Positions 12,443-23,400 of a stretch of 64,000 nucleotides of DNA are shown here, one piece after another. This stretch comes from Ignelater luminosus (Eukaryota; Arthropoda; Insecta; Coleoptera; Elateridae): NCBI GenBank assembly GCA_011009095.1, contig VTPC01000391.1, positions 314,707 to 378,706 of the forward strand, read 5' to 3'. The position numbers were made by a program, and so were the translations under genes. Within the stretch, counting starts at the first letter, position 1; every line of letters begins with the position of its first letter. The notes below the pieces were generated by a model. It saw only the letters and a program-made list of their open reading frames with translations. It was not told the origin of the DNA and did no database searches.

Positions 12443-12498
12443 GGGGCAATAGCATTTCTTATACGCTATTACCCCAATAGGTTCGGGGTATTAGCGTA
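12443..12498. repeat. right subterminal repeats of the pogo-like element
   Basis: GGGGCAATAGCA at 12443-12454, the inverted TACGCTATTACCCC at 12462-12475 and GGGGTATTAGCGTA at 12485-12498. With TACGCTAATGCCCC at 12659-12672 they mirror the array at the left end. Confidence 0.8.
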
Positions 12499-12683
12499 TT
12501 TAGAAAAATAGATAAAATAAGAAAATATGTTATTTTAGTTTAAAATAATACAGATTTGACCATAAACCAATAAACTATTTATAGTTTGCAATCCACAAAC
12601 AAAATTTTAAGACATAATTTTAAAAAGTAACTTTGTTATAAGCAATTAAAATTTGCAGTACGCTAATGCCCCGGTCTCCCCTA

Positions 12684-13659
12684 TAATATTTTTAGTATTT
12701 AAGATTTCGTGAAAAATTATAACCTTTGAAATAGCAACACTTTAATGTTAATCATTGCATACCGTTTTTCATAAGTGAACTTGAAAAAATAAGTAAACTT
12801 TTAGTTTAGTTCTGGTTTGGATCGAGCACACTTGTTTGCATGATAATAATCACTTACCCTAGAACAGTTAAATTTTTTGCGATTATCTGCGTTTTCGGTT
12901 ACGAATGTGTTGTGTACTTCTTTCAAATGACCCGACATTTATGAAATGTTTATTTTTATTGTAACAGCATCTCAATTGTTATTATTTATTTAGGAATGAA
13001 TTCAAACTCTATGGGGATAACACAAGAGTTTCTCGACATTCTTAGAAATTTTGAACAAAGTAATTTTGAAAAACAATATCAAAACTAACAAGTTCTTCTG
13101 AAAGGGATCTGACAAACCAAACTGTCACGTTTTAAGTCTGAATTCAAGTCTAAATGGCAGGGTGTAGGAAGATCTGAAGAAAGATTTTTAAAGAAATATC
13201 GGAATTGGCTCGAAACTTCAGTTTATTTTACTCTGCAATCTAACTTTATCATCTAAGACCAGGAGACGGTCTCTGAAGAATTTCTACAACTGTAGTTCCA
13301 CATAAAAACAGATAAAGAATGATTGCTAGACTTTTGTTTCTAAACAGTACTGATATTCAAATTGGAACATCTTGGAAGCTTTTGACTTTTTGAAATATTT
13401 TCATAGGACAAAAATACTTTAAACTGCTCTACATTTGAACGTTCTTAGGATAAAAAAATACGTTTTCATCAGAAAAACAAAGCTATTTTCGTTCTCTAGC
13501 AAATGTCGTTTACAAAATCCAAATATTTTAAACGCACACGACACTGCTTTGTATCTTTAACGCTTTTGTGAGCATCTTGTAAAAAGTAACTTATTGATGT
13601 TGGCATTCAATTTGAAAAAAGGTTGCTACTTTGGTAGTTGATAATGTAAATTGACGACG
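12684..13659. other. non-coding with a possible coding relic of unknown family
   Basis: Mostly AT-rich. Positions about 13130-13230 read on the plus strand as FKSKWQGVGRSEERFLKKY followed by RNWLE, a block that looks protein-derived, but I do not recognise the family and stops bound it. Nothing else is supported. Confidence 0.35.
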
Positions 13660-13832
13660 TTTACCTTGGGGGTATAACAATTGTCTCTTTCCTATCAATT
13701 ACAAACCATATTATTCATTCTTTATTAATTGAACTGTTGTATTAATAAATTAAAATAACCTAAAGATTGATAAAGGATGAAAAACGTGGTTTGTAATTAT
13801 TAAGAAACAGACGGACTGTACCCCAAGGGTAC
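13660..13832. mobile_element. MITE-like element with ~45-bp imperfect inverted ends
   Basis: The left end reads TACCTTGGGGGTATAACAAT and then TCTCTTTCCTATCAATTACAAACCA. The reverse complement of the right end reads TACCCTTGGGGTACAGTCCG and then TTTCTTAATAATTACAAACCA. The element is about 170 bp with no coding capacity. The target duplication is not clear. Confidence 0.65.
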
Positions 13833-14259
13833 GTCATGTGCACCTTCCCTATTATATTGGTAAGACAAGTTAGGTTATTATCGACATATTGAAGAAAGCG
13901 ACCAACCACTTTGTAAAGGAAAGCGGTCTTGTATTTCTGATTAATATTAGGATAACCGCTTCAAATTCTTTTTAACCTGAACATTCCAAAAAAATCAGGT
14001 ATGTGACCAAGGGTATTACAGGGTGGGCATCCGCCCTTACTATTGTAAATTGTAATATCATGTTTTGGTTTTTGTTATCCACTTATGTTACACTGTATCC
14101 AGTAGTGGGTTCACCTAAAAATATGAGTCCATTATCCATTTACTTAGTAGAAATCCTATTACTTTATTAATAAAAGCAGATATCACACAGTCAAAAGCTT
14201 GCAACACGACGCTGAAGATGTCAGAATATTTACGAAATTATTACAAACAACCGCATAAG

Positions 14260-15150
14260 ACTAGTTGATAGAGTACGATTTATGATACAAACAATCTGAT
14301 GAACGAAATTTGGCAGTAGTTCCAAAGAGAATGCAACGCGAAATAATCACAGTAGCATATAATAATGGCCATTTTGGTACGAAGAAAATTGAAGAGATTA
14401 TCCTAAAGTAAATAATGTAATAAAAAATTACTAATCGCGTCACAGTCTTTTTGTTCACCTAGTTTGAAGAATATTTCGGAGAAAAAGACATCAAGTATAT
14501 TCTAATTATCACAGGCATACCGAGAGGTAACAGGCAAGCTGAGAGGGTCAACCAGATAATCGTTTCTGCGCTGACGAAGCTATCTACTGACAAACCTGAA
14601 AACTGATATAAGCACATCGGCAAGTTGCATACCTTCTTGAATAACATCTACCAAAGCAGTATCAATAAGACTCTGTTTGAGGCTATTGTTGGCGAACACT
14701 CCAAGAAATCTGTGTCCGAAATAATAAAAGAAGAGTGCGTTTAACTTGTTTGAAAAAGAAAGAGAAAAGTTAAAAAGAAGAGCCAAGAAGTCCATATCAA
14801 ACATACAAAAAGAGAATAAAGCCATCTTCAACAGAAGACACAAACCCACAAGAAGATACAAAATTGGTGATTGGGTTGCAATAAAACGTTCTCAATCTGC
14901 CAACAATGCCAAAATTCGACCAAAATTCCTTGGGCCTTACGAAATCCAGGTTGGATTCTTAATTAGTTCACAAACGAGGGCAAAGGGGAAGGTCCAAACA
15001 AAACCACATCCTCCGCAGACCAGATGAAGCCGTGGTGTCTCTACGAACCTCTCCATCTAATCTGGATGGAACATTGTCCAAGGCGTCCGATAATCAGGAT
15101 GGCCAAGATGGAATTCTAATCACAACATTAGATCTGTTATTTTAATAAAA
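14260..15150 (+). pseudogene. Ty3/gypsy-type integrase relic (copy A)
   Basis: Reading across frames, 14340-14400 gives an H2C2 zinc-finger fragment (AYNNGHFGTKKIEE). About 14512-14560 gives TGIPRGNRQAERVNQ, the conserved end of the integrase core with its catalytic Glu. An open stretch at 14746-15027 gives the integrase C-terminal region, with a coiled basic part (KEREKLKRRAKK) and the motif RYKIGDWVAIKR followed by FLGPYEI. The tail to about 15150 continues in shifted frames. Gag, protease and RT are absent and LTRs were not recognised. It is an inactive fragment. Confidence 0.8.
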
Positions 15151-16060
15151 ATTGCCTATTTGCGCCTATCTTTCTTTTTCTATAATTTGAGTTGTGCTTT
15201 CATTTTCTCGTTATAACATGAGGAAATATTTTCCAGTTTTTTCGGCTGTCGGGTTGAATAATTCTCAGATTCTCCGTAAGTAAGTTTCAAATATACGTAA
15301 CGTAATTAAAGTAAAGAGGGCTTCTACATCAACCAATCAAATGTCTCAAATCAGTCTCAAATATGGCTGTCTGGAGAAAAAAAAACTAGAATAAACAAAG
15401 CAGTTCAATTTCACCCATTGTGGTGTTCTTCACTTGAAACTTTTCAGTATGCTTTGTCACCTTAGAAATATTAATGCATTAGTCAAATTTAGATAAATGA
15501 TAGTGTTATTTTAGTTATTAAATTACTCTTTACTACAGAATATACGTGTTAGGTTAATTTGTTTACATTTCAAGTTATAAGCTGTTCCAAACAACAAGGT
15601 GATGCCCGCGCCATATTGTATATGATGTTAAAGTAAAGTTCTACCATACTATTACTTAATTTCAGTAGTAAAAAATATGGCTACTCCTGCTGTATACATA
15701 AGAATTACATTATCAGGTGCCCTTGTGAAGTCGACAGAATAGTTTAATATATTCAAACCTCCAAGCACAGGTTTAACTCAAGTAAAGGTATTTTCATTAA
15801 AAGAAGATGAACTACCCCGTTGTTGGCAATTATTGTTCAATATTTATGAATTTGAAGATATGAGAATTTAATATTTTATGTATCTACAGATGCTGAAGAA
15901 AAAGTGTGATAACAATAATTCAAAAAGATATAATCTTGGAAAATTAGGAAAGATATACAAACTAAGAAATACAATATTAATTACCTGAAAAACAATGTTG
16001 TGAAAATGGATCAACTGATTGGACATTTGAATATCAAGTTATTTGTAATTGCGTTGGTAT
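15151..16060. other. non-coding, no gene recognised
   Basis: AT-rich sequence. A broken open region around 15670-15870 could be a decayed coding segment, but I recognise no family and give it no call. Confidence 0.4.
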
Positions 16061-16061
16061 A

Positions 16062-16435
16062 CTCCGTTCACGATGTTTCTGGGTCGTAAAAGACCATGCT
16101 TTCATTTTGTTAGGTTGGAAGTGTTTTCCTTTTTCTTGAAAATTGTCGTACCAACGGCTGCATTTGGCGCTGTTGCACGATCAGAAATTTTGCATAAACG
16201 TTTAGTACCGATTAGTTTTGTTTTGTTAAAAAGAAATCAAGTTTTCCTTATATTTACAGAGTTACAAAAAAAGACAACAGTGTGAGGTTAAACTGTCATA
16301 AAATCATAACCTTAAAGCACATCAATCGTCAATAAGATTTTACAAGCAGAGTTAATAGATAAACAGCCCGGTTTACAATACTCAAACTGTCACTCTTCCA
16401 CAGCCATATACGACCCAGAAACATCGTGAACACTG
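16062..16435. mobile_element. MITE with 23-bp TIRs and TA flanks
   Basis: The left end contains GTTCACGATGTTTCTGGGTC then GTA, and the right end contains its exact reverse complement (16405-16431). TA dinucleotides flank both sides (16060-16061 and 16436-16437). The element is about 374 bp. The open frame at 16049-16285 lies inside it and has no recognisable domain. TIR length, TA flanks and size fit a Tc1/mariner-type MITE. Confidence 0.8.
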
Positions 16436-16699
16436 TATATATATATATTTACGTGTTTTGATTAGGAAGGGGCTGATCCCAAGTTTCTGGGGAAAATAAC
16501 TTTTAAGTTTGTAAGTTAGGAGTAGATTAATTAGTGTAATACCTCAATATTTAATAAAAATAAATTTGCATATTATTGAATTAACTTCAGGAACACGATT
16601 TTGCAGGGCCTATGTTAAAATATATTTCTGTTTTCTATGCAATTGCTTTTATCTACTACATCAGCCACTTCCGTAGAATTTGAAATTCTTTATTATTTT

Positions 16700-17325
16700 T
16701 CCAAACAATATTCCTAATACCTTTTTTACTCTAGCTTTTTCCCAACTTTATTATTTGGATTCCTACAATCACATGCATATACAACACCATTAAAATTAAA
16801 TACAATATACCTTTTTCCTTTAAAATTTTCGTACTGTTTATTCACTGCATCATAGTTTGCATTATCTCTTAATTTATCTAATCTAATTTTTAATTCACAA
16901 TTATACACTAATTTCAGTGGAGTTTGTCTTGTTGTACAATGCTGTGTGGTTCTATATGTAAAAAGAAAACAGGCTATCAAAGCGGATAAAGATATTCCTG
17001 CATTTTTACTATCAGCTAAAGCTTTTTCTAAATCAGTCTTAAAACTCTTAACAGAATTTTTTGCCTGACCATTAGTTGATGGGTTCAATGATGCAGAAGT
17101 GATATTCTTAATTCCATTTTTATTGAAAAATTCTGCAAATATGGTAAATGTAAATTGTGTACTGTGGCCATTTCAGGAATCCTTCTGTTCTCCCCAAAAA
17201 GTGTCAATAAGGGTTTATGATCTGAAATTAATGTCCACTTTCTTCCATTAAGTACTGATAAAATTTATGAACCCTTCCAATAAATAGCCAATGCTTTTTT
17301 GTATATTGTTGAGTAATTCTTCTTT
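16700..17325 (-). pseudogene. Ty3/gypsy-type RNase H-integrase relic (copy B), internally deleted
   Basis: On the minus strand the sequence reads first as the end of the RT/RNase H region (about 17310-17165: LNGRKWTLISDHKPLLTLFG). It then jumps directly into the integrase core (FAEFFNKNGIKNITSA, STNGQ, FLFTYRTTQHCTTRQTPLKL) and its C-terminal part (open 17088-16726). The connecting RNase H end, zinc finger and first half of the core are missing, so this is an internal deletion. The position normally held by the catalytic Glu (NGQAE in the family) reads Lys. It differs clearly from copy A at 14.3-15.1 kb, so two lineages are represented. Confidence 0.82.
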
Positions 17326-17610
17326 TATACTGTGTGTCCATGGGGTACATGGGGATATGGAAATGATAATAGATACAAGATCGTTCAAATGGAGAAAAAG
17401 TTGGGCATTTACGTGCTCATTAACAATCCGGATTCATACTTTCAAAAGTTAATCCCGTTACTGAGATACAGGGCAAAAACAAAATATGTGAAATGTCATG
17501 AGAAAAAATGTTTTCTTTGCAATTTCTTACCCGTATGCAAATTTCCAAAAGCCCACCACGCTTTTCATATTTTGCTCTTTATTTCACTTTTCCTTATTTG
17601 TTAATCAATA
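17326..17610 (+). mobile_element. diverged end of a foldback-type element
   Basis: Begins ACTGTGTGTCCATGGGGTAC and follows the same order of motifs as the ends of the foldback elements at 50.05 and 61.67 kb (GTGTGTCC, CATGGGGAT, GGAAA, AGATACAAGATCG, TCAAATGGA, AAAAGTTGG). Only one end is visible and it directly abuts the gypsy relic. The open frame at 17332-17604 lies in it and is not a gene. A distant relative of the two larger copies. Confidence 0.55.
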
Positions 17611-18840
17611 AAAGTCGATCCAATCTAATTCAAAACACTTATTGATTAGATGCATATTGCACAATACTTATTTGACGGTCTAAATAATTTCTTTTCTTTA
17701 TTTTTATGTTTATCTGCATGAATGAGATGAACTTTGCACCAAGCGTGCTACTTTACCAAAGCTCCAAAATTAGAATATTGAATGATTGAATTATTCGTAG
17801 CAATTAAAAATAACGCAAACTTTTCATTCGCCCCCCTTGAGAAAAAAGTCTATGGGCGACCATGTAAATACCTTGTATTTGAGGACGTTTTTGTAATATC
17901 CCTACAACGTGGTGCTATGATCGGACAAACCTAGGTAGCCATTGAAGAAATTTGTTGTTCCAGATCTCGCAAAAATTTATTAAATGCCGAGAAAGTTACA
18001 AGAAGGCATTACGGAGAGGATTTCTCGAGGATACACCGAAAGTAAGAATTCTACTGTAACTGAGGAAGAACTGGTGAAGATCTCCATGAATTTTTTTCAA
18101 TCTGTTAGCAACGATTCTGCACGATGAGATGAGATAGATGAATGTTTATAATTTTCACAATGGCTATTTATCACAGTTTTATTAAAATATAAAAAATAAC
18201 ATTTGGAATAAAATTAAAAAACAAAAATATTATTTTGGAAGGGACTCCGCGGTCTGCATTGTAAGTAGCAGTCGTTACTGATGATAACATCTATACATGT
18301 AATACATTCAGTATGCCATTTTTCTACGGTTCTCTCCTGATTTTTTGGGAATAGGCAACACGTCTTACAATTCAGCGCCGGTTTTCTTTAAAAAGTTTAA
18401 CCTTTGTTAATTGAACCATAGTTTGCTGTGAATTTAAAAACTGACAAAAGTCAACTGTTTGACATTAGTTATATTTCCTGTTTAACTTTTGTAGAAATTC
18501 TTGTTTACTTTCATGTTTATTATTAAATTCTGAAGGTTTTATAATATTTATAATTATTTTTATTGTGTTTTCTAAAAAAGCAAATCTTATTTCTAACCAG
18601 CATATATTGAGGAATTTTGACATTGACACGTATTATAGCAAACAAACGATACAAACACGATACATTTTGTTTTTAAAATGTGTAATTACACAAAGATATC
18701 CCTGAATTGTAAAACGTGTTGCCTATTCCCAAACATTCAGTTGTTCTATAACTTTTTAAAAGAAGTTGGATATGCTTCAATTAATTAACCAATTGACGCT
18801 CTCGAAGAACAGATTTATTCACTGAGTTACTTTATATTAT
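17611..18840. other. non-coding, no gene recognised
   Basis: Contains a short open stretch at about 17984-18130 on the plus strand starting MPRKLQEGITERISRGY, which has no family match I know. The rest is AT-rich without structure. Confidence 0.4.
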
Positions 18841-18842
18841 TG

Positions 18843-18985
18843 TATATCCATTGGACGTCCATTAAGTACATTCAAATTACGTTCAGTAATGGACGTCCGC
18901 TGAATGTCCAAAGTTGTAACAAATGTACGTCTAATGGACGTCCATCAGCCAAAATTTGAAAGTCCAATGAACGACCACTGTATGT
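18843..18985. repeat. cluster of GGACGTCC palindromes
   Basis: The 8-bp palindrome GGACGTCC occurs three times (18853-18860, 18891-18898, 18936-18943), usually as ATGGACGTCCAT. Degenerate half copies (GAATGTCC, AAAGTCCAATGAACGACC, GTATGTCC) surround them. Spacing is 38 and 45 bp. The unit may be a short satellite or the terminal array of a transposon. No coding content. Confidence 0.75.
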
Positions 18986-19679
18986 CCGTTTGCTATGTGG
19001 ATTACTAAAGCTAAAGCTTGTAACAAATACTAAAATTGCATAACAAATTTGTTGTGAATATTAGTGCTTTTTTAACTTTTGTGACACTGATATGTGGATT
19101 GCACTAATAACGTAAGTAATGTTTTAATTAATAATAACATAATTAGGTAAATACTTTGTCAACAATTATATTGTTCCAGAAATACTAACTCTCCAAAAAT
19201 CCAATTTTATTAGACTACGTTTTTCTGCTCATAGTTAGGAACAAGACAGAAAAAATAAGTGACACGGGACGTAATGAATCGCGCTGCTATAAAAACTTTA
19301 AATCAAAAGAAAGAAGGAAAACACGAACGTAGTATTTGCGTAACTCTACGTTTCATATTCACAAGTAATCACGGATTTTACCCAGAATTCGTTTAAATCT
19401 GTTTTTTTTGTGTGTGTTAGCCACATATAAACAAATAACTAACAGAATTTTTCAATGAAATTCTGGTGGTACACTAAAAAATGCTTAAAATAATAATAAT
19501 GTTTATGTGTATGTTATGTAGAGAATAATGTTTACATAAAACAAAAACAGTCATCAAAACTAAAACACAAACAATATTAAAAAGATTGAAGATTTTTTTA
19601 AACGCATGTAGTCATAAACACGCAACCATATCCAACAATGAAATTGCCCTGCAGAACAAAATAAATGCACATAGGTTTT

Positions 19680-20446
19680 TTTTGTGCAATATCGACGCGA
19701 CGCCACGTTCGTGCATCGTCCTAATGCGTCCAAAACATGGTTTCCCTGGTAACCCATTCAAGTCTTCTGACGTCAGAGTCCATTCGGCGAAAATCTCTGC
19801 AATTTCTGCGAACATCGCGATGACGCGTGCGTCTGCTTTTGCACCACGATTGGCTTGAGGATGTGACATCACGACACCCACGTTTCGCGCTAATCGATAC
19901 TCATCTTCAATGACATACAGAAGTTTATTTTAATTGCTTCAAAACACGTAGGTATTCATTTTCTTACTGCAGGTTAATACTTAAATCATTTGCGTGGAAT
20001 TCGATTTAAGCTTAGTATTGATTTGAAAAGTTTTAAATAAAACCAATACGATAAGTACCAAGAATAGGTGATTTTTGGTAGGTGGGATGACATTATTTTT
20101 TCTGACAACCGCCTTAGTTCTAGAAATGCAATAGGAACAAATATCCACTAGACGGGAAAATACAAGAAATTGGCCCAATATCATTAAATCGCCTACTTAA
20201 TGTTGTATGCGTCGCGACGTCGACGTAGGGGCGCATGCTTCTGACGTCAACGCCGCCTCCACGGTTAGTCTGGCGAAGAACAACGTTCAGGGTGCTTATC
20301 GGGGGTGATGCCGGCTATCTTGACATTTTGATCGTAACAGTGCCGAAGAAATTTTAATCAGTGACGATGGCTGTGACAAAAAGCGTATATCAACGATATT
20401 TAATTTCGACGGGAGCAACGGATCAAATTTATGGGACAACGAATTA
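19680..20446 (+). promoter_or_regulatory. CpG-rich regulatory block, candidate promoter and leader exon of the TRMT9B gene
   Basis: This block is much richer in CG dinucleotides than the AT-rich surroundings. It contains an X-box-like RFX site GTTTCCCTGGTAAC (19740-19753) and two perfect CRE palindromes TGACGTCA (19768-19775 and 20242-20249). A strong donor, gtaagta, begins at 20447. The only clearly matching downstream acceptor I could tie to a gene is at 35056-35057, just before the TRMT9B start codon. A 27-codon upstream frame (ATG 20367) would terminate at or just after this donor. Assignment to TRMT9B is inference; it could also serve an unseen transcript on either strand. Confidence 0.35.
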
Positions 20447-20449
20447 GTA

Positions 20450-23400
20450 AGTAAACACCCACGAATTATTTACATTTACTCATCAATAAAACGTATGGCA
20501 TCAAAACTATTACACGAAATTTCAAAAATCCATTCGTTTACTAACGTAAAACGCGGCGCTTTAATGAGATTTGTGTCGAGTTAAGACTGAAAATCGAAAA
20601 GTAGGTCTCTCGTATCTGGGGAGTGCAGACTTTTATGAATGAATGAGAATTGGGTCTTTTCGATGAAAATAGGTAGGACCACATCAAAGGATCAAAGGCG
20701 TCGTGTTGTCGAAACATTTGACGGTTCGCGCCCCATGACCAAGTCGATAAGCAGGTGCTTTTAGTGAATGAACGGGGTGATACGAACAAATTGATGCGAA
20801 GTGTGGTTGAAAGAGGAGATAGCAGAAGAGATGGAGAAATGCGCGGATCAATACGTATGCTGGAGTCTTAGATACCGTTGCCGGGACGTGGGCGCACATT
20901 TGCTCCATCTGATTTTGGAAAAAAAGTTGGTGATTGCGTTTTAAAATAGCCTGCACATACACACACAATACACATATAGACGATTTTAGATGTGATAATC
21001 AATACATGTCCATTAGGGAGGAAACCACTTGTAATAAAATCGAATACTAAACTAAATAAATAATTACGGCTTAATTTAGTTACAAACGATCATGCTGCAC
21101 ATCCTGCTTGCGTTGTAAAAAGTATTTAGTTTAGTTATATGATAGTATAATGTTATCGAATCGATAACAAATTGCTAGTCACATTTTGATTGCAATACAA
21201 ATACACGGGAATGTATTTTATAAATTAGAATGTACTATGTATGTAACGAAAGAAAGGATTCGAGAATATTTTTATTATCATTTCGTAACGGAAATCAATG
21301 TATGCGTACAAAAGAGCATTAAATAGCATGCAATCTCAATTTGACAATATAATTTTGGTCACGCTATAATCTATCCAAATTTAATTCGATAAGTTTGTTG
21401 TTCTCACTACATTTGAACGTAACTAAAATCTAATCACAGTACATCTGTCGTTTTAGCACTGGGATATTGCGTGATGCAGGCGATTTTTAACAGAAAAAAA
21501 ATTAATTTGTTATATTTCAAAATTCAAACAAATCTGTCTTGAAATGTTGTAACCATTAATACTTGTAACGTAAACAATGGTTGTTAAAACAAATTAAAAG
21601 CTGGAACTAATAACCTATTCAAGATTAAAAATAGGATTTCGAAATACTGATAACAAAACGGAGAATCTCATTCTTACAATAGGTAAAGTTAATATAAATC
21701 TTAAACAAATAAATTTTAACTTGATTTATTTATCTTACATAAGAGCTCGAATTGATAAAAATCTTCTAAAAAAAAACATTTTTTAATATAACCAAAAAAT
21801 TCTAAAGTAATTCATGAACGCATCGCAGTCTTTGTGACAGAGCCTTTCAAAAACCAACCCGATTATTTTAGTGATCTGGAATTGTTCCAGATTTTGGATG
21901 GGTTCTTTATAAATCCAATGTACGACATAACCACACAAAAAAACATTATTTTGGCCTAGAAACAAATAGATCCGTCTATACCGAAATTAATTTTGCACAA
22001 CGAATAGCAGAGCAATAGAAAGGAGAGAAAACATTTTTTGTTGAAAATGATAGTCTGCAATCATACCATTCTGGTCTGGATTTCAATCTTTTTATTGAAA
22101 TTTATAATTAGAAATAAAACAATTGAATTTAAATATTGTTAGTTTTAAATGGGAACAATAAAAATGTCTTATAAGATTTTCTATTAAACATCTTCTATTT
22201 CAATCTTGATTTAATTGAGGTTAAGTAGAAACAAGTAAGTCGGGTCCTAGTAAACAATGTTTTGGTTTGTTGTTAGATGGTTTCTTACAATATCTGAAAT
22301 AAAGTTTGCATATTGAATGAAGTCCAGGTTTCCGTCTAGAATTTTTCAGTTTATGCCAGTTATGATACTGTTTTGAAAACAGTACACATGACGATGGCTG
22401 TTTATCTGTAGATTACTGATAGTATATGAACTAGAACAGCCACGATCTTTCACGTTGTGGAGAAAGTTGACATTAAAATTAATGTATGGATCAAATCGAA
22501 CATCCAAAGACAATCAAATTATAGTAAACTAAACTTTTATTAAAACTAAACTTCAATATTATACTTTCAACTGCACAATGGCAGACAACACTTGTGAAAA
22601 AAATCCATTCTTGACAAAACCTATTTAGTCCTTTCTTTTTCGTATCTACTGATTACAGATGCTTCTTGTAAATCCTAGATTAACATTATGTAACAAAGGT
22701 TGTCGATTTATGCAGCAATCTTAAACTACTTGTATGTGGTTTTTAAAAACATCTAATTACAAAGTGCTTAACTTTAATTAATCAAGAAGCTGCATACATT
22801 GTTCAGAATTTAAGTAAAGATGGTATGTACAATTTCTTTTAAAAACTAGATCAGTTATACAGGATCAGAAATAGTAATTTGCATTATTAAACAATATTGT
22901 AATATAGTCCGTAAAACTTGTTTAGAGGTTATAGAACATTAACATTTTGATGTCAAAAAGGACTTACAGATCGAAAAAGGTTCCAAAACCGTAATAAAAA
23001 TTGATTTTGGTTTTGAGAAGAAACCATGCTTTTCTTTCCATCGGTTAGACACTTATTACAATTATTATAAGATGTTGGTCATGGGTGCAGAAGTAAGATT
23101 GAGATATGCACCCATTTGCCAATAATCTCATAGTGGCGTATCACACTGTGGTATCCAGAGTTCTGAGGGCCGAAACGAGAAACGAAAAAATGAATTATAG
23201 TATCAATATTTGACAGTTTAGTTGCTTTTTATACAAATAAATCTTCTAAACTATCTTAATCCTTTTGGTCATGGTCAGTCGTTATCACCTTACATTAGTG
23301 TATTCGCAAACACACAGAGTTTATTCTTTTGACTGTAGAGAAATCCTAATGTTAAGTAGCACAAAAAAATTGTAAGATTAACATACAACTCTGAATGTTT

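Larger units (their letters stand above)
9789..12681 (+). mobile_element. pogo-like DNA transposon, full length with TIRs, disabled
   Basis: The ends are inverted repeats: the left begins GGGGAGACCGGGGCAAGAGC at 9789, and the right, read inward from 12681, begins GGGGAGACCGGGGCATTAGC. Both are flanked by TA (9787-9788 and 12682-12683), the usual target of IS630-Tc1-mariner/pogo elements. Inside lie a relic of a pipsqueak-type HTH (about 10264-10490) and a DDE_1 transposase. Copies of a GGGGCAATAGCGTA-like motif cluster near both ends. The element is 2893 bp. Its intact termini suggest it inserted fairly recently or could be moved by a partner's transposase, although its own gene is broken. 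Confidence 0.9.

Noticed and set aside
19586-19881. Overlapping 89-90 codon frames on both strands
   Set aside because: They arise from CpG-rich, stop-poor DNA; no family motifs. The block is better read as regulatory DNA.
21783-21965. Possible piggyBac transposase fragment on the minus strand
   Set aside because: A faint resemblance around FERLCHKDCDAFMNYF only; no adjacent blocks support it.
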